A stretch of DNA of 8,601 nucleotides from positions 1 to 8,601 of the forward strand of contig JAJDBO010000353.1 of NCBI GenBank assembly GCA_029261305.1, given 5' to 3'. A model generated the notes under the pieces. That model was given only the letters and a program-made list of their open reading frames with translations, did not search any database and was not told the DNA's origin. Source of the stretch: Nitrospirales bacterium (GTDB taxonomy: Bacteria > Nitrospirota > Nitrospiria > Nitrospirales > UBA8639). Numbering within the stretch: position 1 is the stretch's first letter; every line of letters starts with the position of its first letter. The translations under genes were made by a program, and so were the position numbers. Of this stretch, positions 1-6,767 are shown piece by piece.

Positions 1-643
1 CAGAAAAGACATTTCCTTTCCGAACAGTTAATCGCGTATCCAAACCCTGCTGCTTAATGAAACGCCTCGCCACCGTCACCGATTGATCAACCATGACACC
101 CGACAACTTTGGATAGCGCCGCGCCAACGCGATGGAATAAGAACCAGAGCCGCCAGCCAAATCAAAAATCCTTGTCGCCCCTTTCGACAATCGCCACGTC
201 TTAATAGTGAGCGGTGCCAGGACCAAACTTCGCTCATGCATGGCCAAGGCAAATCGTCGACAAAAAGCAGGCGTTTCCGTTACCGGCGCCCAACCAGGTC
301 GCCCACGTTGAATACTTCGAGTCATGTCCGTCCAATTGGACCAATGGTGGCCCAGCAGCCATAAAAGATTCGTCACCGCCTTTGGACTCTTCTCATCCAA
401 ATACGTTCGGGCAAGAGTCGAACTCCAATAGAATCCCTTTCGAACATGAAGAAGTTCGAGCCCAACCAACGCATTTAAGAGTAACTCCATGCCCTCAAGA
501 TTCGCGCGACAAATTTTAGCCAGCGCTTTGGAAGTTCTCTTGGATTGACCCAGCGCCGTGAACACCTCAAGATCATTCGCCGTTAATAAGACCTTAGAAT
601 CCGCATACCCGTTGGCGAGTTGCATCAAGTCCTGATAGGTCAC
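1..643 (-). CDS. SAM-dependent O-methyltransferase with N-terminal dimerisation domain (3' part cut off by window edge)
   Basis: Reading the minus strand from a GTG at 643 gives 214 uninterrupted codons to the window edge, so the C-terminus is missing. Residues about 1-85 look like the winged-helix dimerisation domain of the acetylserotonin/hydroxyneurosporene O-methyltransferase family. Residues 161-178 hold the SAM-binding glycine loop (DLAGGSGSYSIALARRYP), followed by a second-strand acidic residue near D186 (VMVDQ). The family transfers a methyl group from SAM to a small hydroxylated or thiolated substrate in the cytoplasm; the substrate cannot be told from sequence. The GTG start is supported by AAGGAGG seven bases upstream. 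It overlaps the stop of the upstream cupredoxin gene in the four bases GTGA, so the two are very likely co-transcribed and translationally coupled. The family call is fairly sure, the specific reaction unknown. Confidence 0.85.
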   Translation of the reverse strand, partial: MTYQDLMQLANGYADSKVLLTANDLEVFTALGQSKRTSKALAKICRANLEGMELLLNALVGLELLHVRKGFYWSSTLARTYLDEKSPKAVTNLLWLLGHHWSNWTDMTRSIQRGRPGWAPVTETPAFCRRFALAMHERSLVLAPLTIKTWRLSKGATRIFDLAGGSGSYSIALARRYPKLSGVMVDQSVTVARRFIKQQGLDTRLTVRKGNVFS

Positions 644-1491
644 GGGCCAACCTCCTTCACGGGGTTTACCTCAAAATCAAACCACATCCCTTTCGTAAAA
701 TGTGGCCCCCTCGTGGCCGGATCGCGTAAAAAACACAGAAGACCATACCGCCCTACCTCCAGTTCCAGAGGGAAGTAACTTATTAATCCTGGATCAAGCC
801 CCACCACCCCGCCAATGGCTTCTCCCGCAGGATTCGGAGCACCGCCCGGACGATACGTTTTCAAAAAGTATTGAGTCGACGCCCAGGGCTGTAATTTCAA
901 CAATAGGACTTCATGAGCCTGTGCGCCATCATTGATAAATTGAATCATGTGCGGCCCAGGTGTGAGCAATCCGTCAACCGCAAAAGAAAAATCGCCACCG
1001 GAGATGGCAACATCCGCAACGGGCGGTGATGAATTGGCTGAAGAAGAAGTGACGGTTAGGCTACTGATCATGCCGTGCACCACATGGGCGCGGCCTTCAA
1101 AATCAGGAATGCCACAAATCAACACATATTCGCCAGAAGGCAAATTGAGGATAACGCTAGCCTCCTTGCCAGGAGACACGCTATTCACACCCCCATAGCG
1201 TTCAACCCACGGGGGGATTTGTCGAAATTTTTTCGCTTTGAGCGCCTGCTCAAAATCAGCAAAGTTTTTTCCAGGAGGCAATTTCAGAAATTGAACTTGA
1301 TGGAAATCCCGCCCATGATTCACCAGCTGAATAGTTTGCCATCCACCAGGAATAGACGTTGGCCCCTGAAAGGAAAAATCTTTGGCAATAAAGACAATGG
1401 GACTTGAAGTCGCGAAGACCTGAACACCAATGGCCTGCGAAAGGCAGAGACAAGGAAGGAGGAGCCACAAAACTTTTTTCATTGAGATCAC
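640..1491 (-). CDS. Exported protein with two tandem cupredoxin (type 1 copper-like) domains
   Basis: I place the start at GTG 1491 because GAGGG lies eight bases upstream; ATG 1482 gives the same mature protein, and ATG 1521 has no ribosome binding site. The product is 283 residues. It begins with a signal peptide: Lys-Lys, a leucine-rich core, and a VFA-type cleavage site near residue 27. Two repeats of about 110-120 residues follow, each opening with a 'DFSF' strand. Repeat 1 has H64, C126, H136 and M141; repeat 2 has H193, C253, H264 and M269. Each carries the H-x3-G-M ending seen in plastocyanin-like sites, with 9-10 residues between Cys and His instead of two. This suggests a periplasmic copper electron carrier or copper-binding protein; no redox partner is visible. 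It is the first gene of a pair with the methyltransferase. Its stop TGA overlaps that gene's GTG start. Confidence 0.8.
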   Translation of the reverse strand: MISMKKVLWLLLPCLCLSQAIGVQVFATSSPIVFIAKDFSFQGPTSIPGGWQTIQLVNHGRDFHQVQFLKLPPGKNFADFEQALKAKKFRQIPPWVERYGGVNSVSPGKEASVILNLPSGEYVLICGIPDFEGRAHVVHGMISSLTVTSSSANSSPPVADVAISGGDFSFAVDGLLTPGPHMIQFINDGAQAHEVLLLKLQPWASTQYFLKTYRPGGAPNPAGEAIGGVVGLDPGLISYFPLELEVGRYGLLCFLRDPATRGPHFTKGMWFDFEVNPVKEVGP

Positions 1492-1542
1492 GATAGCGAC
1501 CCTCAATTCAAAAAAACTCATTAGGAAAGACTCAACCGGTCA

Positions 1543-1571
1543 ACCATAACAAAACCTAGCCTTGCCTCCAA
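1543..1571 (-). promoter_or_regulatory. Candidate promoter for the cupredoxin-methyltransferase operon
   Basis: On the minus strand TTGGAG (1571-1566) and TATGGT (1548-1543) are 17 bases apart, and TG stands one base before the -10 as in extended -10 promoters. The predicted start near 1536 leaves a leader of about 45 bases. A 6-bp perfect hairpin (GCCTCC/GGAGGC, 1564-1579) overlaps the -35. The match to consensus is modest, so this is a candidate only. Confidence 0.35.
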
Positions 1572-1605
1572 ATGGAGGCTAGACATGGTCTGCCTATATT
1601 CCAGC

Positions 1606-1640
1606 CCGTCATCCCTGACATACTTTATCGGGAACCCAGG
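1606..1640. repeat. Degenerate palindromic intergenic repeat-like element
   Basis: The stretch reads as a CATCCCTGACA arm, a short AT spacer, and an ATCGGGAACCCAGG arm; CCC/GGG and neighbouring bases pair imperfectly. It resembles dispersed GTCATTCCCGA...TCGGGAATCC palindromes that I recall from many bacterial genomes. Only one copy is in the window, so its repetitive nature cannot be shown here. Confidence 0.3.
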
Positions 1641-1734
1641 TTAGTATTTCTTTGACGAAAGTAGGTTTTAAGGATGAAAGTGTTTGAGAATGATTAGATG
1701 CAGGACCGAAACCCCGAATAAAATATTCTCCTCC

Positions 1735-1762
1735 TTGACAACAAGCACAAACTCGCTACATT
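1735..1762 (+). promoter_or_regulatory. Candidate sigma-70 promoter for parE
   Basis: A perfect TTGACA (1735-1740) is followed after 16 bases by TACATT (1757-1762, four of six to TATAAT). Transcription would start near 1769, giving a 5' leader of about 67 bases. The gene's ribosome binding site AAGGA (1825-1829) stands six bases before its ATG. Confidence 0.5.
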
Positions 1763-1835
1763 AGAAACACGAGTAATTGCCCTCCTTCTGGAGTCATTTT
1801 CCAAAATTTTCGATAAAAATCTGTAAGGAAATTCG

Positions 1836-3767
1836 ATGGCTAAAAAATATGATGCGAGTGACATTGTTGTCTTAGAAGGCATAGAGCCGGTGCGGAAACG
1901 GCCCGCCATGTATATTGGCGGAACGGATAAGACGGGGCTCCATCATCTTGTGTGGGAAATTTTGGATAACGGCATTGATGAAGTCATTAACGACTATGCC
2001 ACGACAATTGTCGTCGAACTCGATAAAAATCGGAATGGAATTCGCCTCACGGACAATGGGCGCGGCATTCCGGTCGACCAACATAAAAAGCACAAAAAAT
2101 CAGCCTTGGAAATTATCATGACCACGCTGCACGCCGGTGGGAAATTTGAATCCGGCAGTTACATACATTCCGGTGGGTTACATGGGGTGGGCGCATCAGT
2201 AGTGAATGCCTTATCGGTCCATCTGGAAGTCACGGTCAAACGCGATGGCCGTGAATGGACGCAATCCTACAAAGCCGGTAAACCCCAAGGCCCAGTGAAA
2301 AAAGGTGGCCAGATTCGGGGCACTGGAACATCCGTATACTTTCGCCCAGACCCCACGATTTTTGGAAAAAACACTGCATTCGATCCCATCCTGTTAAAGG
2401 AAACGCTCGAGGCCAAATCCTACCTGCACAAAGGTCTCAAAATTTCGTTTAAGGATGGCACCACGGGACAGACCCATCAATTCGTGCACGAGCAAGGCAT
2501 TCAAGAATATCTCACGAAGCTGGTGAAAGACCGTAACAAAAAACCTACCGCCGACTTCGTCTTTTACCTGGATAAAAAATTGGATGGCCCGGCATCGAAT
2601 GGCGATGGCTTTGCCATGGAAGTGGCCTTGCAATGGACTGATGAGCCCGCTGAATTTATTCGCAGCTATGTGAACGGCATCGCCACGGTCAGCGGGGGTA
2701 CGCATGAATTAGGATTGCGCGCCGGCGTCGTGAAGGCAGTACGCAATTATATGGACACACACAACCTCACCCCCAAGGGGCTGAGTATTCAGGCGGAAGA
2801 TATTCGTGAAGGCATTGCCGCCGTATTGAGTGCGCTCATTTTGAATCCACAATTTCAGGGACAAACCAAAGAGCGCCTAAACAATCCTGAAGTCCAAAGC
2901 CTCGTGGATAATGCCATTCGGCCCGCGTTAGAAAATTTCCTCAACGTCAATAAAACCATTGCCGAGACGTTGGTGGGACGCATGATTCTCGCGGCCCGGG
3001 CACGCGAAGCCTCACGCGAAGCATCGAAAGCTGTGATGCGGAAATCAGCGGTGAGCCATCGACTGAATTTGCCTGGAAAACTCACCGATTGCCAAAGCAC
3101 CGACCCAGGGGTCAGTGAATTGTTTGTGGTCGAAGGTGACTCCGCAGGCGGCACCGCGAAACAAGGTCGCGATTTAAAAACCCAGGCCGTTTTTCCTATT
3201 CGTGGGAAAGTGCTCAACACCGAAGAGCTCACCCTTGGCAAGGTGGTCGAAAATAAAGAACTCGCGGATTTAGTGAAAGTGCTCGGCTGTGGGATTGGAA
3301 AAGACTTTGACCTTAAAAAGCTGCGGTATCACAAAATAGTGTTACTCATGGATGCAGATATCGATGGCTATCACATCAGCACCTTACTCCTCACGTTTTT
3401 CTTTCGGCATATGTCTGAGTTAATCAAGCACGGCCACGTGTTTATTGCCCAACCACCACTGTATCGCATTGACATCGGCAAAGAAGTCCTGTGGGCAGGA
3501 TCAGATGAAGAAAAGGAACGCGTTCTTTCTGAGGCTCGTTCCAACGCGAAACCGACCATTAGCCGTTTCAAAGGGCTCGGCGAAATGTTTCCGCAACAAC
3601 TCAAAGAGACCACACTCAATCCTGCCACGCGCCACCTCCTCAAAGTTGAACTTCAAGATGAACTCCACACCGATCGCACCTTCCATGACCTCATGGGTAA
3701 ACGCACCGAAGCCCGCTACGAGTTCCTGATGGCGAATGCCACGCTCGCGGATAATCTTGACGTTTAA
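1836..3767 (+). CDS. parE: Type IIA DNA topoisomerase subunit B (topoisomerase IV ParE-like)
   Basis: A complete 643-residue ATPase/TOPRIM subunit of a type II topoisomerase, which with an A subunit passes one DNA duplex through another to decatenate or relax DNA. In order: GHKL ATPase with catalytic E41 and N45 (EILDNGIDE), DNGRGIP 73-79 and the ATP lid GGLHGVGASVVNALS 113-127; transducer domain with the QTK loop at 343-345; TOPRIM with E433 in EGDSAGG and D506/D508 in DADID; then PLYRI 541-545 and GLGEM 580-584. The stretch PLYRIDIGKEVLWA and the length resemble ParE, whereas LGCGIGKD-FDL-KLRYHKI is more GyrB-like, so the paralogue assignment is moderate. No A subunit or dnaN/recF neighbour is in the window, which argues against the oriC gyrB locus. 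Oddities: RPAMYIG where RPGMYIG is usual, and GEMF where GEMN is usual. AAGGA six bases upstream supports the ATG. Confidence 0.95.
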   Translation: MAKKYDASDIVVLEGIEPVRKRPAMYIGGTDKTGLHHLVWEILDNGIDEVINDYATTIVVELDKNRNGIRLTDNGRGIPVDQHKKHKKSALEIIMTTLHAGGKFESGSYIHSGGLHGVGASVVNALSVHLEVTVKRDGREWTQSYKAGKPQGPVKKGGQIRGTGTSVYFRPDPTIFGKNTAFDPILLKETLEAKSYLHKGLKISFKDGTTGQTHQFVHEQGIQEYLTKLVKDRNKKPTADFVFYLDKKLDGPASNGDGFAMEVALQWTDEPAEFIRSYVNGIATVSGGTHELGLRAGVVKAVRNYMDTHNLTPKGLSIQAEDIREGIAAVLSALILNPQFQGQTKERLNNPEVQSLVDNAIRPALENFLNVNKTIAETLVGRMILAARAREASREASKAVMRKSAVSHRLNLPGKLTDCQSTDPGVSELFVVEGDSAGGTAKQGRDLKTQAVFPIRGKVLNTEELTLGKVVENKELADLVKVLGCGIGKDFDLKKLRYHKIVLLMDADIDGYHISTLLLTFFFRHMSELIKHGHVFIAQPPLYRIDIGKEVLWAGSDEEKERVLSEARSNAKPTISRFKGLGEMFPQQLKETTLNPATRHLLKVELQDELHTDRTFHDLMGKRTEARYEFLMANATLADNLDV

Positions 3768-3790
3768 TTAATCAGAAAAGTAATTAATTT

Positions 3791-3907
3791 TATGCAGGGT
3801 TTCGCCCCTGCAGACGAGGTCCTTTGGTTTCGGCCAAAGGACCCAAAACCATTTCCGCCCGTGCGCGTCCCTCCGGGTAAACTCCGCCCCGCCCAATGAG
3901 GAAAGAA
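3791..3907 (+). repeat. Hairpin-rich dispersed repeat, copy A (short form)
   Basis: Two hairpins stand side by side. TGCAGGG (3793-3799) pairs with CCCTGCA (3806-3812) over the loop TTTCGC. GGTCCTTTGG (3818-3827) pairs perfectly with CCAAAGGACC (3834-3843) over the loop TTTCGG. They are followed by CCAAAACCATTT and GTGCGCG. The same layout, with changed but still paired stem bases, recurs inverted at 4603-4798. Homology is clear for 3791-3867. The right end near 3907 is set by a weaker match to the far end of copy B, as if copy A had lost its middle. It lies just past parE between two convergent genes and could also slow or stop transcription, although no T-run follows. An AT-only inverted repeat (3766-3772 / 3783-3789) lies between the parE stop and this element. 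Confidence 0.75.
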
Positions 3908-4058
3908 ATAAAAGAAAAACTGAGGCTTCACTCTGAAGGTTGGAAAGGCTAATACAAAAGCCCGTGTTTAAAGATTTTCATGGCAAAATGGTAGATTCCA
4001 TGTAAAGAAGAATGGGGTAATCGGTTACTATTTGTTAAGTAGCTCATATAGGTATTTG
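3908..4058. other. AT-rich non-coding spacer
   Basis: Together with copy A this makes a gene-free stretch of about 290 bases between convergent genes. I see no credible ORF, RNA gene or terminator in it; only very short inverted repeats such as ATGG/CCAT near 3984-3999. Confidence 0.5.
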
Positions 4059-4442
4059 TCATTTATTTTTTCGACGTAGCACCCAAAGACACACTGGCAC
4101 TAAGCTCAATTCCATGAAAATATAGAGAATCAAAATGGGTGAAGGTATTCCATCAATAATTATGCTTAGGAATCTTCCCATTACCAGCCCACCACAGAAG
4201 AGTGCAAGAACTATAATCCCTGCATCACGAAACTTATCAGTAAATGCGCAGTACACCCAAAACAGCCCCAGTGTGATATAGAGCATCATGACTGCCCTAA
4301 GAATGTGGGATTGATCAACGTTCGGGACTTGAGAGTCGACTAAAAGAGTTTGAAAAAACCATTGAGGCGATACGCCATATAGCAATGCTATTATGCTTAT
4401 AGTTATGGATGAAAAAATTAGTAAGGTTTTTTTAAATAACAC
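4059..4442 (-). CDS. Small four-helix membrane protein, DUF4345 type
   Basis: The product is 127 residues with four hydrophobic segments at about 6-24, 47-66, 74-95 and 102-121 and a basic C-terminus (LRRKNK). The HILRAVMMLYITLGLFW stretch, followed by an R-(F/L)-hydrophobic third helix (GLVMGRFLSIIIDG) and a glutamate in the fourth (FMELSL), fits the DUF4345 family of inner-membrane proteins of unknown function. The start codon is GTG, backed by AGGAGG (4455-4450) seven bases upstream, which is a strong site. Base composition stands out: my hand count for 4081-4440 gives 141 G+C of 360 (39%), against about 50-53% in sampled lines of parE and the nitroreductase gene. It is bracketed by two inverted copies of a dispersed repeat, so recent acquisition is plausible. 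Function unknown. Confidence 0.8.
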   Translation of the reverse strand: MLFKKTLLIFSSITISIIALLYGVSPQWFFQTLLVDSQVPNVDQSHILRAVMMLYITLGLFWVYCAFTDKFRDAGIIVLALFCGGLVMGRFLSIIIDGIPSPILILYIFMELSLVPVCLWVLRRKNK

Positions 4443-4484
4443 TGTTATTCCTCCTACTGCCCTATCTTTTTAAATTTGACTGAA

Positions 4485-4512
4485 TTTATAAGTCTTTCCA
4501 GGCAACGTTGAA
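4485..4512 (-). promoter_or_regulatory. Weak candidate promoter for the DUF4345 gene
   Basis: On the minus strand TATAAA (4490-4485) is a good -10, with TTCAAC (4512-4507) sixteen bases upstream as a poor -35. The surrounding 4460-4560 stretch is AT-rich, so chance matches are likely. Confidence 0.25.
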
Positions 4513-4602
4513 TAGTCCATTTAACAGAATTGTGTATTTGTCACATTTTTTCGCATTTCATGATCGTACTAGCAACCCCAAATATCTTTCCCTAACCTAT
4601 CC

Positions 4603-4798
4603 ATGCGGTGGGCGCGACTGAACCGCCGCTCCGAATTCTACCTCCCTGGCGAGGGCTGTCTGAGCGCAGCGAGTTTCCGAGCCATCTTGATTCGGGGTGG
4701 TGGACCAGTTCCCCGTCCTTCCGCGCACGCGCAAAAAATGGTTTTGGTCCCTTTTGCCGAAACAAAAGGGACTCGTCGGCGGGGCCGGAACCCCGCAT
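4603..4798 (-). repeat. Hairpin-rich dispersed repeat, copy B (long form)
   Basis: Read on the minus strand from 4798, ATGCGGGG opens a GCGGGG/CCCCGC hairpin (4796-4791 with 4784-4779). GTCCCTTTTG (4772-4763) then pairs perfectly with CAAAAGGGAC (4756-4747) over the loop TTTCGG. CCAAAACCATTT and GCGTGCGCG follow, as in copy A. About 120 further bases without counterpart in copy A include CTCGCTGCGCTCAG. The far end on the plus strand is ATGCGGTGGG (4603-4612), an imperfect inverted match to the ATGCGGGG end, so short terminal inverted repeats are possible. ORFs on both strands here translate to arginine/proline-rich sequence of the kind spurious repeat ORFs give; I do not call them genes. Confidence 0.8.
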
Positions 4799-4803
4799 AT
4801 AAT
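4798..4803 (+). promoter_or_regulatory. Perfect TATAAT -10 box at the edge of repeat copy B
   Basis: TATAAT spans the outer border of the repeat, 68 bases before the start of the SagB-like gene. No recognisable -35 stands 16-18 bases upstream, since that region is the GC-rich hairpin. It may provide the promoter of the downstream gene. Confidence 0.3.
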
Positions 4804-4870
4804 AAATGAAAACACTGCACGCTCATCTCTCTTTGTCACCATGGGCCATGGCCTGTAAAATCCCCAACCC

Positions 4871-6577
4871 ATGGAACCACTTGAAATTGTCAAACAGTAT
4901 CACGAGCAAACCAAGCATGAGTTTAATAAATATGCCCGATCCCTTGGGTACATGGATTGGGCAAACCAACCTGACCCGTTTCGTCGCTATGAAGGCACTC
5001 CGCTTATTCAGCTTCCACTGCTCACGGCAGAAGACGCGCCTATTTCTCCTTCGTATGACTCACTCTATTCACCAGAAGTAATTCTAGCGCAACCCTTAAA
5101 TCTCAACAGTCTTTCTCGATTGTTTGAGTACAGCCTCTCCATCACCGCGTGGAAAGAATATGGTGGGAATCGTTGGGCGTTACGCAGTAATCCTTCCAGC
5201 GGCAACCTGCATCCTACCGAAGGGTATTTGCTTGTCAGAGAAATGGAAGGCCTTCCGCTGAACTCAGGGCTCTATCACTACGCGCCCAAAGAACATGGCC
5301 TTGAGCACCGAATGCGAGGCTCAAATGAGTGCATTGAGGAATTACTCCAACCGTTTCCCGCGCAATCGTTTTTGGTTGGACTGAGTTCAATTCACTGGCG
5401 CGAAGCCTGGAAATATGGCGAACGCGCGTTTCGCTACTGCCAACATGACATTGGCCATGCCATAGGCACTCTTCGTATTGCGGCGGCGACATTAGGCTGG
5501 CAGGTCTTTTTGCTTTCCGGTCTTGATGATCGAACGGTCGGCACGCTGCTGGGGTTAAATCGATTGGATGAATTTGAGCCAGCCGAACCTGAGCTGCCTG
5601 AATTGATGTGTGCGATCTGTCCTACACCGACGGGGCAAACTGATTCGATCCCGCTCACCCTTGAGGACGCTGTGGTCGAACAATGCATGCAAGGCCACTG
5701 GCAAGGTAAGGCCAATCGTTTAAGTCGCGATAATCCTATTCCGTGGGAAATCATTGGGGAGGTCACGAAGGCTTCGTGGAAATATTCAACCGAGTCTCCG
5801 CACATTCAGTTTGATCCCCCTACTTCAATTGACAGGATTGCAGGAGTCACGATACCGGAACAACGAGCACCTCATTCCGCTCACCAAATCATTCATCAGC
5901 GACGCAGTGCACAGGCCTTTGATGGACATACCTCGATCACGGCAGATCAGTTTTTCACAATGCTCGAACGCGTCTTTCCACATGCTGACCTGCCTATGGC
6001 GCAGCGACCCATGCCGTGGGATTCCATTCTTTGGAAACCCACCATCCACTTGGCCCTCTTTGTGCACCGCGTAGACGGTCTGGCTCCTGGTATGTATATG
6101 TTCCTTCGAAACTCGGACCCCATTCTCAAAAATACCTTTCAACAATCCATGCAAGAGCAATTCGTATGGACGACTCATGAAAATTGTCCGGAACCGCTCC
6201 CCCTCTATTTACTGGAAGAAGGCAATGCGCAACGCATCGCCACGCAACTCAGTTGCGGACAGGACATTGCGGGAGCCAGCGCGTTTTCGTTAGGCATGAT
6301 TGCTGAATTTGATGCTTCTTTGGAACACCATGGGCCGTGGTTTTATAAGCGTTTGTTTTGGGAGGCGGGACTCCTCGGGCAGGTACTCTACCTTGAAGCC
6401 GAAGCGGCTGGGGTTCGATCAACCGGCATTGGATGTTTTTTTGATGATCCAGTTCATCGTGTGCTGGGGTGGTATCCGAAGACTCAATTTCAATCCTTGT
6501 ATCACTTTACTCTCGGCGGTCCAGTGGACGATCAACGCCTCATGACCTTGCCGCCGTATGGAGATCATGTGGAGTAA
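4871..6577 (+). CDS. SagB/ThcOx-type nitroreductase-family dehydrogenase with two tandem domains
   Basis: The product is 568 residues without signal peptide or membrane helix. The nitroreductase fold binds FMN; SagB/ThcOx members oxidise thiazoline/oxazoline rings in ribosomal peptides, but many relatives have other or unknown substrates. Domain 1 (about 75-260) holds RSNPSSGNLHPTE (105-117), the SagB-style FMN-binding loop, and GHAIGTLRIAAATLGWQ (195-211) with LDDRTVGTLLGL. Domain 2 (about 335-555) holds HQRRSAQAF (342-350), QDIAGASAFSLGM (464-476) and GIGCFFDD (519-526), the usual late motif. Each half looks like a full nitroreductase domain, so one chain could imitate the usual homodimer. 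No YcaO cyclodehydratase, precursor peptide or transporter is visible in the window. ATG 4871 is the first start after an in-frame TAA at 4856; no clear Shine-Dalgarno precedes it. Family sure, reaction unknown. Confidence 0.9.
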   Translation: MEPLEIVKQYHEQTKHEFNKYARSLGYMDWANQPDPFRRYEGTPLIQLPLLTAEDAPISPSYDSLYSPEVILAQPLNLNSLSRLFEYSLSITAWKEYGGNRWALRSNPSSGNLHPTEGYLLVREMEGLPLNSGLYHYAPKEHGLEHRMRGSNECIEELLQPFPAQSFLVGLSSIHWREAWKYGERAFRYCQHDIGHAIGTLRIAAATLGWQVFLLSGLDDRTVGTLLGLNRLDEFEPAEPELPELMCAICPTPTGQTDSIPLTLEDAVVEQCMQGHWQGKANRLSRDNPIPWEIIGEVTKASWKYSTESPHIQFDPPTSIDRIAGVTIPEQRAPHSAHQIIHQRRSAQAFDGHTSITADQFFTMLERVFPHADLPMAQRPMPWDSILWKPTIHLALFVHRVDGLAPGMYMFLRNSDPILKNTFQQSMQEQFVWTTHENCPEPLPLYLLEEGNAQRIATQLSCGQDIAGASAFSLGMIAEFDASLEHHGPWFYKRLFWEAGLLGQVLYLEAEAAGVRSTGIGCFFDDPVHRVLGWYPKTQFQSLYHFTLGGPVDDQRLMTLPPYGDHVE

Positions 6578-6578
6578 C

Positions 6579-6603
6579 AGAGAATCGAAGAAACGATCTC
6601 TTT
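6579..6603 (+). terminator. Weak candidate terminator after the SagB-like gene
   Basis: AGAGAATCG (6579-6587) can pair with CGATCTCT (6594-6601), with one bulged A and loop AAGAAA, followed by only a short T-run. It begins two bases after the stop codon. The stem is AU-rich and short, so termination may be inefficient. Confidence 0.35.
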
Positions 6604-6767
6604 AAGGATTTTCTTGCAGTCGCCCTGGTGAATAGGATAGGGTAATTCCCTAACCACCTGGATAGGCGTCAGTTCGTCATTGCTGCGACGAATACCTGGC
6701 CGGTCAAGAAAGACGCCACATAACCAAACAACAACGATATGCATTGTTCACATAGAAGGAGGACACC

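Noticed and set aside
83..519. Plus-strand ORFs at the left end
   Set aside because: They are shadows of the minus-strand methyltransferase, which keeps an intact frame with a SAM motif over the whole stretch.
1492..1521. Longer cupredoxin start at ATG 1521
   Set aside because: It puts extra residues ahead of the signal peptide and lacks a ribosome binding site, whereas GTG 1491 has GAGGG at good spacing.
3766..3789. AT-only inverted repeat right after parE as a terminator
   Set aside because: The seven A/T pairs with a ten-base loop are too weak for an intrinsic terminator; it may equally be a chance direct repeat of TAATTAAT.
4592..4893. Several overlapping ORFs on both strands of repeat copy B
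   Set aside because: They arise from a GC-rich hairpin repeat, are rich in Arg/Pro/Gly, overlap on both strands and have no convincing ribosome binding sites.
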